From: Solanum dulcamara
Taxonomy: Eukaryota > Streptophyta > Magnoliopsida > Solanales > Solanaceae
DNA: 64,000 nucleotides
Assembly (NCBI RefSeq): GCF_947179165.1
Contig: NC_077245.1
Location: forward strand, 3,301,001 to 3,365,000
Direction: 5' to 3'
Below, piece after piece: positions 11,718 through 23,849 of this stretch. The notes under the pieces are model-generated. The model was not told the DNA's origin. It saw only the letters and a program-made list of their open reading frames with translations, and did no database searches. Made by a program: the position numbers and the translations under genes. Within the stretch, counting starts at the first letter, position 1. Each line of letters begins with the position of its first letter.

Positions 11718-14700
11718 TGTATGGCGTCAGTTTCCGGCGACCGGTGAAGCTTATGCTATGGCGAAAGCGAGAGAAATTTCCTTTTGAGGTTGAGCGGTTG
11801 GTTAACTACTTACCGGGAGAAGAAAGCTATGTGGCCTATAGTATGGGGAGCTAAAATATGGGGCTAGCTATAGCTTGATTGTGATTTTAATTTTGGAATA
11901 TACGCTTAACTGTTAAGAAAGTGAACTCAACTGGCAATTAAATCATATGCTAGTTACAGGATGCGCGAATTTAAATTAGTAAATCATCGAGTATAAATGA
12001 TTAGCTAATAGTGAGCGCATACGGTGCAAATTTTAAAAAATAATTAATTGACTATGGAATCATGAAAACTGAGCGCGTTAACATAAACAGCCAAGCAAAA
12101 GAGACTAATTGGGAGTGAGTGAACAAGTCCATGAAAATGATGTGTGTAGGTAGGGCTGAGATGAACATATGAGGACTAGAGACTCAGAATACTTTTAAAT
12201 TTGTATTTATGTTAGAATAAACATATGAATAATAGTAAATCAGAACTCATATTAAAACAGTTGCATTGGCATGCATGCCATGTTGTTTTCAAGACAGCTA
12301 GCTCAGGTCACACGAAAAATCATGTGATTACACTTATTATGCAATTAATGCTCCTTTCATTCTACTACATTATAATTATTATTCAATCAATTTCCTAATC
12401 TTAATTTAATATACTACTCTATTATATTTTCTATTAATTCCAATCTCAATTAGAGTAGTACTCATCTATACGCAAGAGTAATTAACTACTCATATAACCT
12501 ATATGTTTATCAGGAAGAATGCAATTTTCAACTCATGTGTGATTTCCTTTAATTATATGATTTTCGATAAAAAAAAATTCATTGGTTAGTTTTTGAAGTT
12601 GAATTAGACTTAAAATTTATTTTTAAAGTGTTATTAGAGCACATCCAAGTTACTATTTATCAATAGTAGGTCCCAGGTTAAATTATCCATGCTTTAGATA
12701 TTCAGCCATGAGTGTGATAAGGATATTGAAGAATCCTACATCAGATGAATGAAAAAGCTCCTTATATGATCTTGGACAATCTTTAAATTTAATATTTAAA
12801 GTCAGTAGGTAAGAAGTATAGGAGACAGGAGTTATATATTTACGATTCTTTTTTGGCAATAAACATGAATATAATATAAATAAATTTTTCTTAAAAATAT
12901 CTCGATCACATATATAACTTAAATCTGAATTCCTAAGTGAAAAATGAACATTTATACTGTGCAAGCTAGCTCTAGCTATCTACATCGTTAGCACTTCAAG
13001 AATTTATGATCAGAAGTTGATTGATAATTTGAATATTATGAATTTTAAAAAAAAAATTAAACTGTAACTCGGTAATTGAATTCGAAATCAATTATTTATA
13101 TTTATATAATAACATTTTAACTCATAGATATGTTTGAGTCAAAATAATTTATAAATTCAGATAAATTCTTATATAACGCTCGCTGTTATTCCGCCTCGTC
13201 ATAAGTTAATTATACTTGAGATAATATTGTTCCAAGACTAGAAGGTATCTTCAAGTGACTAATGGGCCATGATACTATTGAAAATGTGATATCGATCACA
13301 TGGGGGCAGGCTGGCCTGGCCATGAAAGGTTCAACACATAATGCAAGTCATAAAAAGCTCATCCATTTTCCCAAGACTTCCTAAGTTTAATTTTGGTTTT
13401 CTTCCCAATGCTTTTGCGTTATCTCAGAGATCGACACCACGCCCATTTCCGTCAACCAATTGAACGCACTGCTATAATGTCCCAACAAACTCTTCAAGTT
13501 TTCATATGCATGAATGGCTAATATATATGGTGGTAAAAGTATGATAAATACGTATTTACATCGGATATTATATTTAATTATATCGAATTAAGCAATTCAA
13601 CTTTAACAATTAAAATTTAAAGTGAGAATACATTATTAGAATTATGGTTCAAGACACTTGTCTTGAATTCATTGATTTAATTAAACTGGTGTACGTGAAT
13701 AAGTATTTACCATAAAATATCCTGAAAACAACGGCAAAATTTTGATATAATATATGCTTACATATGATAACATGACATTATTCGTATCTTTTTCCTTTTT
13801 TTAAATTAAAGTAGATAGTTCTTACAATGCAATTTTTTTAATAGATATATATTATCAGGTTATTATAACTCAAATTCAACTAAAACGATTTTTAACGATA
13901 ACCATGAGTTGATAATTTGAAAAAAGATAGTGTAATTTTTTTTAATCTTTATTAATATACATAACTCAAATATTAGATTTATTAGTAGTCAAAGAGACGA
14001 TGAGAAAACAAGATAATGAAGGACAAAAGTGGCTCCACTCCAGCTGGGTGGAAACAAAGGCAGTAGTACATTGCGAGCTTGCAATCGTTGGTGGTGTCCT
14101 TAGGGCCTAGGCAAACATAAAGTACTCGTGGAATCAATTGCATAATAGTACCTAACGACCTGATTGGTGATCAATGAAATAGGTTGATAATTTCGTTTTT
14201 TTGTTAATATACCTTAATGAATAAAATTATTTGAAATACATCAATCGGTACGTCTCGAAACCAATAAATTTGAAGGTGGCTCTCCTTATCACCTCTATGA
14301 ATCAGTAGGTCCATAGCACAACATTTTTTTTAAAAGAAAAAAGATCAATTCACAAATTAACAGAAACAAAGACAACGTGAATTGTTGGTGTTTTGGTGTT
14401 GGTGGGGTGAGGGAATGACAAGACCTTGTATTATACCCCAAAATGCATTAGCTCCGTAACTCATTCAAAGGACAGGGTTTGAATTATGTTAGATCAGAAA
14501 AAGACAAAAAAGATTTTGTATAGATTTTCTAGACAAACTACAAAAACCATAACTTATTATTTAAAAATAATATTTATTGTCATTTTTTAATAATTTATGC
14601 TCTCAACTTTACTTTAAAAATTATTCTCTTTCAAACTTTCAACAATAATCGATTTTCTCATGTCCTACCTAATCACCTAATGTACCAACAACAATCACAC

Positions 14701-15079
14701 CAAATAACTTAAACATTTTTTTAATTACTTTCCTAGCCCTCACAATCTTCTCCCAAAAAGCATTCTTACATATTGCAGACTTCACCTTTTTTTTTTTTTT
14801 TTTAGTGATATCAATCATAATAATTTAGATAAATATTTTTAATACATTTATAATATAAATACACTACATTGTAATATATATTTCAAACATCACTCATTTT
14901 CTTAGTGCAAAACAATTTATAAGATTATGTTTTATTTATTACTAGTATATTTATAATACATACGGCAAACATAACTTTCTTTTTAGTGATACTTACTAGA
15001 ATCATTTATAATATACTTATAATACAATGCACAATACAATTTTAATATACATGACATACATCATTTCAATTTTACTACA

Positions 15080-15240
15080 ATCTTCAAAAATTCACAACTT
15101 CAAATCATCATATCTTCAAATCTTCATATATTCAAACCTTCACATATATTTAAATCTTATATCTTCAAACTTTCATATATTTATATTCATCAAATCCTCA
15201 TATATATTCAAATATTCATATCTTCAAATATTCATTAGGT
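15080..15240. repeat. Imperfect tandem repeat, unit around 'cttcaaatcttcatat'
   Basis: Variants of 'catatcttcaaat', 'cttcatatattcaaa' and 'ttcatatatttaaa' recur every 15-30 bases. The array is irregular low-complexity sequence with no coding meaning. Confidence 0.6.
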
Positions 15241-15429
15241 ACAAATACCAAATACGATTATTAATATAACATTCACTAGAATGAGTATCATCGCCAACGT
15301 CAAAGCAACAAATGAGAAACCGACCAACTTCTCCAGCAAACTGAGCAGCCCCAGTTCTTCAGTCTACAAAAATAGCCGGCCCTAACTTCTCTATGGATCT
15401 TCATCCTTTGATAAAAGACTAGTTTTTTT

Positions 15430-15540
15430 CACAATTTTGGGAGATCGAGAAAGAACACAGAGATATAGAGTGCAGAGAGAGAGAAAGAAAGGGAGAACGA
15501 ACGAGAGAGAAAGAAAGGGAGAAAGAGCAAGAGAGATATC
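15430..15540. repeat. GA-rich purine tract
   Basis: A nearly pure A/G stretch on the plus strand, with repeated 'gagagagaaagaaaggga' blocks. Such GAGA-type tracts occur in plant 5' flanks, but the nearest gene here lies on the minus strand with its 3' end facing the tract, so a promoter role is doubtful. Confidence 0.6.
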
Positions 15541-15978
15541 TAATAAAATACATAGTATTACTATAGATGGTAATAATTAGAGAGTATATTTAAAATTAGT
15601 AATTATTTATTAAAAGAGACTCGTTCAAATAATTAATCCATCATTGGGTGATCAACTCATCAAATGTATTGAAATTGAAAAATTAAAATTAAGGGGATGT
15701 AGACATATATGTAGTCACGAAAGAGAGAAAATGACAACAACAATGTCGATATATATATCCCTTAAAGCTGAACGATTCAAAATTGTAATTAAAGCTGGGA
15801 GAATAATGTAGGCCTAATGTCACAGTTACAACATGAAATTCCCATTGTAGGACTCAAAAAATACTTTTACAATCACATTTCAAATGTAAAACCTTTGAAG
15901 TTCCGCAATTATTTTCACTTCAATATTACAAACTAGCATACAATAACAGTGGTAGGAGGCACGAATTTTGTCAGCATT

Positions 15979-17371
15979 TCACTCATAAAGAGCAGGAGCC
16001 AAGCGTGGAGCAAGGAGAATTTCAAGGGGAGAAGCTTTGAGCCCTGTTATTCCAAAGCTCTTACTCATATCAATTGGTTCATCCGAAGGCCTCTTCATGT
16101 TAAACCCCTGCAGCAACACTGCTATTGAAAAGGGCACCACTTGAAGGACCAATGAAATTCCAGGGCACATTCTTCTTCCACTACCAAAAGGTATCAACTC
16201 AAAGTGATTGTCCCTTACATCGACATCATCGTGGGTCGTCAAAAACCTCTCTGGCTTAAACTCGTGAGGAGGTGGCCATATATTAGGATCATGATGAATC
16301 TTCCATATGTTCAACAAGAAGCTAGTGCCTTTTGGTATATCGTAGCCACCAATAACACAATCCTCTATCGACTCGTGTGGTACAGAGAGCGGTCCAGCTG
16401 GTTATAAACATAATGCTTCTTTGACAATAGCTTGAAGATAAACTAAGTTCTTGATATCCGATTCTTGGACCCATCTATTCTTTCCAACGTGCACATCTAG
16501 CTCATCTTGGGCCGTTTTTAGTGCTTTGTAATTGTTTAGGAGCAAAGATAAAGCCCATGTTGAAGTTGCGATTGTGGTGTCCGTACCTGCCGATAGTAGA
16601 CCCTAACAAATTCAACAAATTAAGTAATCTGCTCCACACAATCAATTGATAATTAGTGAATGAAAAAATAATTTTGGATTATATTAGATGTTTGATCTAA
16701 TATTACCCGTACCACTAAGAAAAAAACTATATTCCTTCTTCCTCATTACTACTGCGCCCTTTTCCGAATAAAATTCTCCCCATAGTGTTCATAACTATAT
16801 CCCCAATCCATTCCTTCATCTCCATCTTCACAACACCATTTAAATTACTGTTCTCCCAGTTATTATAAATCTCTTTAATCCCTGATTTTACCTCAAATTC
16901 TCGGATGTGTTTGAGCATCTCGATTCGCCGATTGGAGAAAAGCTCAATTGTGGCAATCTTCCTTGTTTCTCTCCAGTAAGGTCCGTAAGGAGTTAGTGCA
17001 AACATAGCGTGGTTGTAGCCTATTACCTCTGAAGCCATTGATTTGGGCCGGTTCGCTAGGGCTAAGTCGTTTGTTGTGAAGCATTCTTTGGCTAATTTGG
17101 GATCGCTCACAACTATAGCCTGATGAACTCCAAGCTTCATTCCGAAAATAGGCCCGTACTTATCTGCCATGCGGCCCATGATTTTGTGAGGTAACTGATC
17201 AGTTTCGGATCCACCGAGAAGATGGAGATGGCCGATAATGGGCCATGCTCCGCCAGCTTCAGGTACCCTTCTAATTCTATTCTCTGTTTTAGCTGAGAAA
17301 AATTGCTTGCGAAGAAAGAAGAAAACAAGGAATGAGCTAGCTACTGTGACAGCAATCAAAAACAAATTCAT
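15979..17371 (-). pseudogene. CYP82-like cytochrome P450 pseudogene (psi-1)
   Basis: Exon 1 starts at 17371 (MNLFLIAV, hydrophobic anchor, then '[16 protein letters not shown]') but is cut at about residue 214. A deletion has fused its middle to the intron, creating an immediate stop at 16727. Exon 2 (16602-15979) keeps the AGTDTT I-helix, PERF and '[10 protein letters not shown]'. In the ExxR region '[11 protein letters not shown]' has become 'KEALCL' followed by a TAA at 16404-16402, so the essential Arg is lost as well. Relative to the paralogue at 25213-27286, 681 bp are missing, with the 5-bp 'tattc' shared at both breakpoints. Much of exon 1 is identical to that paralogue. It cannot make a working monooxygenase. 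Confidence 0.92.
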
Positions 17372-17973
17372 GGCTGCTCTGTGGAAGGAGCTAAGCTACC
17401 GTGGGGAAGCTTATACTATACGTACAAAAATTGATAAGCGATATTGTTGGCTCGAATCTCGATCAGCCAAAAAATAATCAGTATCATCAACCATATCACA
17501 TGGTCTTCAAAATTATATATTACCTAAAAAAATGTTTTGAGATTTTAATTCAAACATTTGCTTTTGCTCTAGTACCATATTTTATACGCGAAAAAGGACC
17601 TAAAATATCTTTATATTATTAAAAATAGTAAAAAAAAATAATATTTATTTATCTATTGACATTAAAATATCCTTCACATCCACTTTAAGGTCCAAAAATG
17701 ACATTGTTTTTAACGAAAAGGGCATTTTAGGCTCAGAGGTCCAAAAATGACCTTACTATCCACTTTTAGATCCAAAATTTTAATTAAATAAATTGAATAA
17801 TTTTTTTAAACAGAATTATTTAAAAATAATTATAAATCAAAATTTATTTAACAGAATTTGAATTAAATAATTTGAATATTTTTTTAAACACGTGACGGTC
17901 ACCTATTGGTTACAATTTAATTATTTAAAATTAATTATAAATCAAAATTTATTTAACAGAATTTTAATTACTA

Positions 17974-18179
17974 GAAAAGGTCTAAAATGCCCTCGAACTA
18001 TTGAAAATGGTACAAAAATACCCCTCATCCATATATAAGGCCTAAAAATGCCTTTTCGATTAAAAACAATGTCATTTTTAAACCTAAAGATGGATGTCAA
18101 GGATATTTTAGGCTCAATAAATGGATGAAGGCATTTTTATTCCATTTCAATAGTAGGAAAGCATTTTAAGCCCTTTTCC
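17974..18179. mobile_element. Near-palindromic MITE, about 206 bp
   Basis: The left end 'gaaaaggtctaaaatgcc' mirrors the right end (reverse complement 'ggaaaagggcttaaaatgc'), and the pairing continues inward for about 45-50 bases each side ('cctcgaactattgaaaatgg' against 'ttcctactattgaaatgg'). It is flanked by TA-rich DNA. It encodes nothing. A more decayed sequence with the same 'aggtccaaaaatgacc' wording lies just upstream at about 17590-17780. Confidence 0.65.
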
Positions 18180-18487
18180 ATATTTTATATAATAATAAAT
18201 AAAAATATTTTTAATTACTTAATTATATTATGTTTGAACAAGTAAAACTTAACCGGACAGCTCTTTGGATCAAGCATTGGGACGCAATTTCATGTTTAGC
18301 ATGGACCATACCCAAGGCCTTCTCTACAGTATGGAGAGTTGATAATTCCAAATGCTTCGAGTGCCGTTAACTCAGTTGATATTCAAAATTCATTAATCTG
18401 GTTAATTCAAAATTTCAGTTTATTAAGTTGGAAACTTTCTTAATAAAAATTGAGTTTGAACCAAGAATTATTTTTAATTAATAGTGA

Positions 18488-18757
18488 AGACTTACATCTT
18501 TGGAGATCAATACTGACTCACACGAAGCAATATCAATGATTACCAATAATCACTATTGTTTTAACAATATCACCTCTGAGTGCAGATACTTAATCAAGGA
18601 ATTGCAGGTCATAGCTATTAAGCACATATTCAGGAAAGATAATGGAGTAGCGGATAGCTTGGAGAAACAAGGAGCCAGATCCCCTTTTTGGATGACGTAC
18701 ATCTACCAGAATTTCCATCAGCTTTTGCCACCGATATTTTTAAAGCAGATGCGGTAG
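18488..18757 (+). pseudogene. RNase H-like domain fragment (LINE-derived)
   Basis: An open stretch of about 85 codons reads 'MEINTDSHEAISMI…SECRYLIKELQ…HIFRKDNGVADSLEKQGA'. This matches the C-terminal half of the RNase H type 1 domain common in plant non-LTR retrotransposons, with the TDS and VAD aspartates in place. Reverse transcriptase is absent, and no start context or gene structure supports an expressed protein. I read it as a 5'-truncated remnant. Confidence 0.7.
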
Positions 18758-20178
18758 GAACTAGTTACACTAGGAAAGTCTCTTCTTATAATATTAACAA
18801 CATTGCGCAGTATGGAGCCCAAACTCATGTATCGGCTATTGCCGGAAACAATTTACCTGTTTCTCTTTAAGTAATACATCTTTCTTTCATTTCAAGAAAA
18901 AATAATCTCAAATGTTCCTTTTTTTTTTTCCTTTGGATGCATATGCTCATCTTTTTTCAATTAAAACAACATTATATTCAATCTTACTCTGTGAAGATAA
19001 AGAAGTTGTTTTTGATAGATCATCAACTCAAGTAATTTAACGCATATTAAAAATTAAATATGTAAAACAAATATAATAGCGAAGAAGTCATACTCAAAAA
19101 TAATGGAGAAGAAAACAATAACAACAACAAATAATATAATATCCTGAATCATCTACCTCCAATTCTTTACTTTATTTACAAAGGAGTAGGTCGATCATGT
19201 CATTAACGTAACAAAGATGAGCGTGGCACTTTTCCTTCTTTTTCATGGTTCTATATAGATAAATAAATATATTTTAAAATATTTTTTAATTTTTTCATGT
19301 TTGATTGATCAAAATCTTTTGAAAAATATTTTTTTTTAGCAAAATAAGCTTTTTAAAAATGAGGAAAACGACTTCTTTAATGAAAGTAGGAAAAACAAGT
19401 TACATAAATGACATTACATATAATAACTTTGAGATAATATTCTTTTGCTTACTTACCAAATATTAAAAAAAAAGTAAAAGAAAATCATTTATTTTTCATA
19501 TAAACATTTTCCCTCCTACCAAACACACCCTATATATTAATTACGACTATTTGTTTATCTCAATAATACTGCGAAGCATGCTCCACGAAACAACTTGCCT
19601 TCTAATTTTTCTTGTTTTTAACCAACGGGAAATTGATTTGCTACTTTTTAAGCGCACACTATGTAAATTCTCTCATATGCACTCATAAATCATAAAAGAT
19701 ACGATGAGCTCGATTGAAAAAATGTTCGAAGAGAAATTATATACGTAATATTTTTTATTAGATACCACATGTTGTACAAACTAAAAAATACGACATTATG
19801 ATTGAATTTCTGCCCACGTGCTCTCATCACTAGCAGCACTAAGATTCTCAAAAGGTATAAATCAAGAAATTATAAGCTAGACAAATGTTAAATGAATATA
19901 TACACATGCCAAACATGTACGTGCAAGTTGTCAAATTTTAAGTGAATATATACTAATAATACACATGCCAAACATGTACGAGAGTTGAATAATAAACATT
20001 CTCTTCTCCTTTCCTAGCGCTCATTCTTCTTACCTCATGATCTTCTCCAAAAGCATCCTTACAGTAATGTTCATGATCAAGTTCTCGAACCAATGTCTCA
20101 TTAATATTTTGAACAACATTTTGAACCATTCATGTTTTCCTTCAAACACCTTTCATATATTTGTTTGATGCATGTTTT

Positions 20179-21025
20179 TGTTGGGTGTTTATCCTGATTT
20201 TTCTTGTATAATTGAGTTTTTTTTTTCTAAAAGGAAAATACAAAGTCTCCATATTTGGCTAATCCTTTTTCTTGTAGGAAGAATTTTCTGACAAATAGAG
20301 ACTCATTCTTTCTAACTTGATAGCATTTACAATGTAGTTCTACGGGCTTTGAGAGTTTTGTTTAGGGGGAAATTTTGTGAGACACAAGTGTTACGTTAAC
20401 ACTTGTGTGAACCTCTTTTTATTCTGAGTGAATTGTGTGAGGTTATTTCTCTCGATATTGTATACTCTCTTTTATATAGTGGATTGCTCATCTTCTCTTA
20501 GTGGAAACGTGAAAAATATAAAGAACAAGGAAGAACAACAATAGTTAATGTGGTTCGGATCAGAATGATCTTACGTCCACTAGAGAACAACTGTCTTTAT
20601 ATTAACAAAGAAAGGGAAGAGATCTCAAATACAACTAAGATAATTGTTCTATCAATTCTCTACTCTTCTAATGTGTTTTGCAAATGTCTTATAATATGAG
20701 AAGACAAGAGAGAAATGTTTTTGAGGATCAAGAGCTACCTATTTATAGTAATAAATTCTTTTTCTTGATGTCATCCATGACATTACATTTTGTCAAAATG
20801 TCAAAGTTTACCAAACTTTCACCTACCAAGTTTACTAAACTTTCACTTACCAAGTTGCTACATTAAGACTATCTAGAATCTTGTCAATTTTAACAAGATT
20901 GATTAACCGAACCACGTTAAATACTTGTGTCTTGTGGTATATTTCTCATTTATTTTCTTACTCATGGTCTTTCGAGATTTGCTTTGGTGGCTTCCGCATG
21001 ACACTTGATTATTTCGGTCCTAACA
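20179..21025 (+). mobile_element. Solo LTR of the local 'TGTTGG…CCTAACA' family, carrying a nested insertion
   Basis: It begins TGTTGGGTGTTT at 20179 and ends GGTCCTAACA at 21025, matching the LTRs at 23850-24956 and 42801-43265 over 20179-20510 and 20895-21025. About 380 bp (roughly 20512-20890) are foreign to the other copies and contain 'aatgtggttcggatcagaat', itself LTR-like wording. Flanking 5-mers are gtttt (20174-20178) and gtctt (21026-21030), a one-mismatch target duplication. It lies about 110 bp beyond the 3' end of the intact P450 that starts at 21135. Confidence 0.8.
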
Positions 21026-21134
21026 GTCTTCAATTCGAATTCTCGTACGTGTGGAAGTATTTCTTTATTATATTCACTTCGATATTACAAACTAGTATAC
21101 AACAGTGTCATGAGGCACAAATATTGTCAGCATT

Positions 21135-23163
21135 TCATTCATAAAGAACGGCAGCCAAGCGCGGAGCTAGGAGAACTTCAAGCGGAGAAGCTTTGAGCAC
21201 TGTCAATCCAAAGCTCTCACTCATATCAATTGGTTCATCTGAAGTCCTCTTCATGTCAAACCCCTGCAGCAACACTGCTATTACAAAGGGCAAAACTTGA
21301 AGGGCCAAAGAAATCCCAGGGCACATTCTTCTTCCACTACCAAAAGGTAACAACTCAAAGTGATTGCCCCTTACATCGACATCCTTGTGGGTCGTCAAGA
21401 ACCTCTCTGGCTTAAACTCGTGAGGATTTGGCCATATATTAGGATCGTGATGAATCTTCCATAAGTTTACTAATAAGCGAGTGCCTTTTGGAATATCGTA
21501 GCCATTGATAGTACAATCCTCCATCGACTCGTGTGGTACCGAGAGCGGTGCAGCCGGATATAAACGTAATGCTTCTTTAATAATAGCTTGAAGATAAACC
21601 ATATTTTTGATATCCGATTCTTTGACCCATCTGTTCTTGCCAACATGAGCGTCTAGCTCATCTTGGGCCTTTTGTAGTGCTTCGTAGTTGTTTAGGAGTA
21701 AAGATAAAGTCCATGTTAGAGTTACGATCGTGGTGTCTGTACCTGCTGACAGCAGAGCCTAACAAGACAAATTCAGCAATCAGATCCACATATGAGCTCA
21801 ACAAAGTGACAAGTTTATATAGTTCTTTCCGTAGTTAGAACACAATCAATTGATAATTAGTGAATGAAAAAAGATTTAGAGTACATATATTGACGATGAA
21901 AACAATAAGTTCTACGCTATTTCATACAAGGAAAATTGATCAAATATGTATTTGTATTATCCGAAATTACCCGTTAATGATAGAAATTGAAAGATAAATT
22001 TAGACCTTTTTTCCTTAAAGAATTTGGACGCTTTGGAGTACAGTCGCTTCATGTTGAAGTTCTGTTAATGGTGTGAAAAGACCAAAATATAACATACGGC
22101 AAATTTGAACATTTTTCTTTGATATAATTCAATGGATTGTGACATATTTCGTAAATATTTAGTCAAGTCATATAATTGGTTTATAACTCAAAAATAGAAA
22201 CAAATTTGGAGTAATTAATCTGAAGAAACGTACCATACATGTAGCTTTGATAGCAGTATCGGCATCAAATCCAGGCAGATCTCTGTCTTCACAAATAGAA
22301 AGCATGACATCCATGAAATCTTCTTCTTCAACAGATTTAATCTTCTTCAATTTGTGTTCTGCTAACCATTCTTCAACAACAAAGTCCAATTCTTTAGCAA
22401 CCTCCTTCATTGCTTTCTCATGGCCTCCTATATCCAGCCATCTTAAATAAGGTAAGAAATCAGCCACAACAAAAGCACCTAACAATTCAAAAAATCTCCT
22501 AATTGCTTTGTGAGCTTTATTTATTCCTTCTTCCTCATTACTCCTGCGCCTTTTTCCGAATAACATTTTCCCCATAGTGTTCATAACTAAATCCTCAATC
22601 CATTCCTTCATCTCCATCTTCACAGCACCATTTAAATTATTCTTCACCCAATTATTATAAACCTCTTTAATAGCTGATTTTACCTCAAATTCCCTGACGT
22701 GTTTGAGCGTTTCGATTCGGCGAGTGGAGAAAAGTTCAATTGTGGCAATCTTCCTTGTTTCTCTCCAGTAAGGTCCGTAAGGACCAAGTCCAATCATGGC
22801 GTCTTTGTAGCCTATGATCTCTGAAGCCATGGATTTAGGCCGGCTCGCTAGGGCTAAATCGTTTGTTGTGAAGCACTCTTTTGCTAATTTGGGATCGCTC
22901 ACAACTATAGCCTGATGAACTCCAAGCTTCATACCGAAAATAGGACCGTACTTATCTGCCATGCGGCCCAGGATCTTGTGAGGCAATTGATCAGATTCGG
23001 ATCCACCGAGAAGGTGGAGATGACCGATAATAGGCCATGCTCCGCCAGCTTCAGGTACCCTTCTAATTCTACTCTGCTTTTTAGTTGAGAAAAAATGTTT
23101 GTGAAGTAAGAAAAGAACAAATAAGGAGCTAGCCAGTGTAACGGCAATCAAAACGGAATCCAT
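21135..23163 (-). CDS. CYP82-like cytochrome P450 monooxygenase, intact (P450-2)
   Basis: Two exons, 23163-22234 and 21758-21135, are joined in phase 0 through a 475-bp intron. The protein is 517 aa, the usual CYP82 length. An N-terminal hydrophobic anchor (about 5-25) is followed by '[19 protein letters not shown]'. The I-helix is AGTDTT (315-320), ExxR is E372-R375, PERF is 427-430 and the haem loop is '[10 protein letters not shown]' with Cys456. It is expected in the ER membrane, using NADPH-P450 reductase to oxidise a small specialised metabolite; the substrate cannot be inferred. By recall it is closest to the CYP82D-type branch rather than the nicotine-demethylating CYP82E. All signature motifs are intact and there are no stops. 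It is one of a minus-strand trio with psi-1 and P450-3. Confidence 0.92.
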
Positions 23164-23221
23164 GGCTAATAAAACTTATCAGTCGTCTTCTCTAATGAGG
23201 GAAAAAAGAAAAGAGCAGGGA

Positions 23222-23229
23222 GCTTATAT
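23222..23229 (-). promoter_or_regulatory. TATA box of P450-2
   Basis: The minus strand reads CTATATAAGC about 60 bp upstream of the ATG at 23163, a normal plant TATA position for a short 5' leader. It is preceded by a CT-rich run. Confidence 0.6.
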
Positions 23230-23849
23230 AGAGAGAGAGATTGATATGTGATAATTGCTGTTCTCATCAATCCAAACATATGGCGATTATATATGAAAGC
23301 GTTGAAATTTTGATAACAATTTTGTGTGAAAAAAGATATATGGATCCTTTCCCATTTCCGGCAGAGTTGTGCACAACTAATAATAATAATAATCCATTCG
23401 ACAAAGGACAAAATTTGCATTGGGAAGCGCGATAGTGATAATGATGGCTTGTGGACGTAGGCAGGGAACAAATGTCAAATTCTATATCAATTGGTAAACT
23501 TTTGTGGCATTTTATTTGAAAAAGATATTGACATTGGGAACTTATTTTAAAATAAAAAACTAATTTTTCAAACTTGAAATTGAAATAAAACACTTGACTG
23601 CAAACAAAATAGGACGGAATGCTTTCTGTTATTTAATTATTTATTTTCTTATAATTTATACAATATTTTATAAGTAGAGAGAAAATGAATTATTTATGTA
23701 TAAAATTAATATGATATTTGATTGAAAATTTAGAAATTCATATAACTAATACATATATATTTATATATTATTTTATGTAAAATAGAAGGTGAAATAATTA
23801 ATGCATGTTAATTAATACGTGAATAATTAATCTATATATAACTCATATC
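23230..23849. other. Upstream flank of P450-2, no named feature
   Basis: AT-rich sequence that presumably includes the proximal promoter of P450-2. I see no repeat boundary or gene. Confidence 0.5.

Larger units (their letters stand above)
11718..15978. other. Intergenic between kinase and P450 cluster
   Basis: About 4.3 kb, AT-rich, with no supportable gene. The first few hundred bases presumably hold the kinase promoter. Visible contents are a T-run at about 14789-14804, an AT-rich imperfect tandem repeat at 15080-15240 and a GA-rich purine tract at 15430-15540. No coding homology was recognised. Confidence 0.6.
17372..20178. other. Intergenic within the P450 cluster
   Basis: AT-rich, with no complete gene. 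It holds MITE-like inverted-repeat sequence (17590-18180), an RNase H fragment of a non-LTR element (about 18488-18757), and a local duplication containing 'acacatgccaaacatgtacg' at about 19880-19980. The remainder shows nothing I can name. Confidence 0.6.

Noticed and set aside
23166..23593. Open frames upstream of P450-2
   Set aside because: They occupy the promoter and TATA region; residues are low-complexity and match no family.
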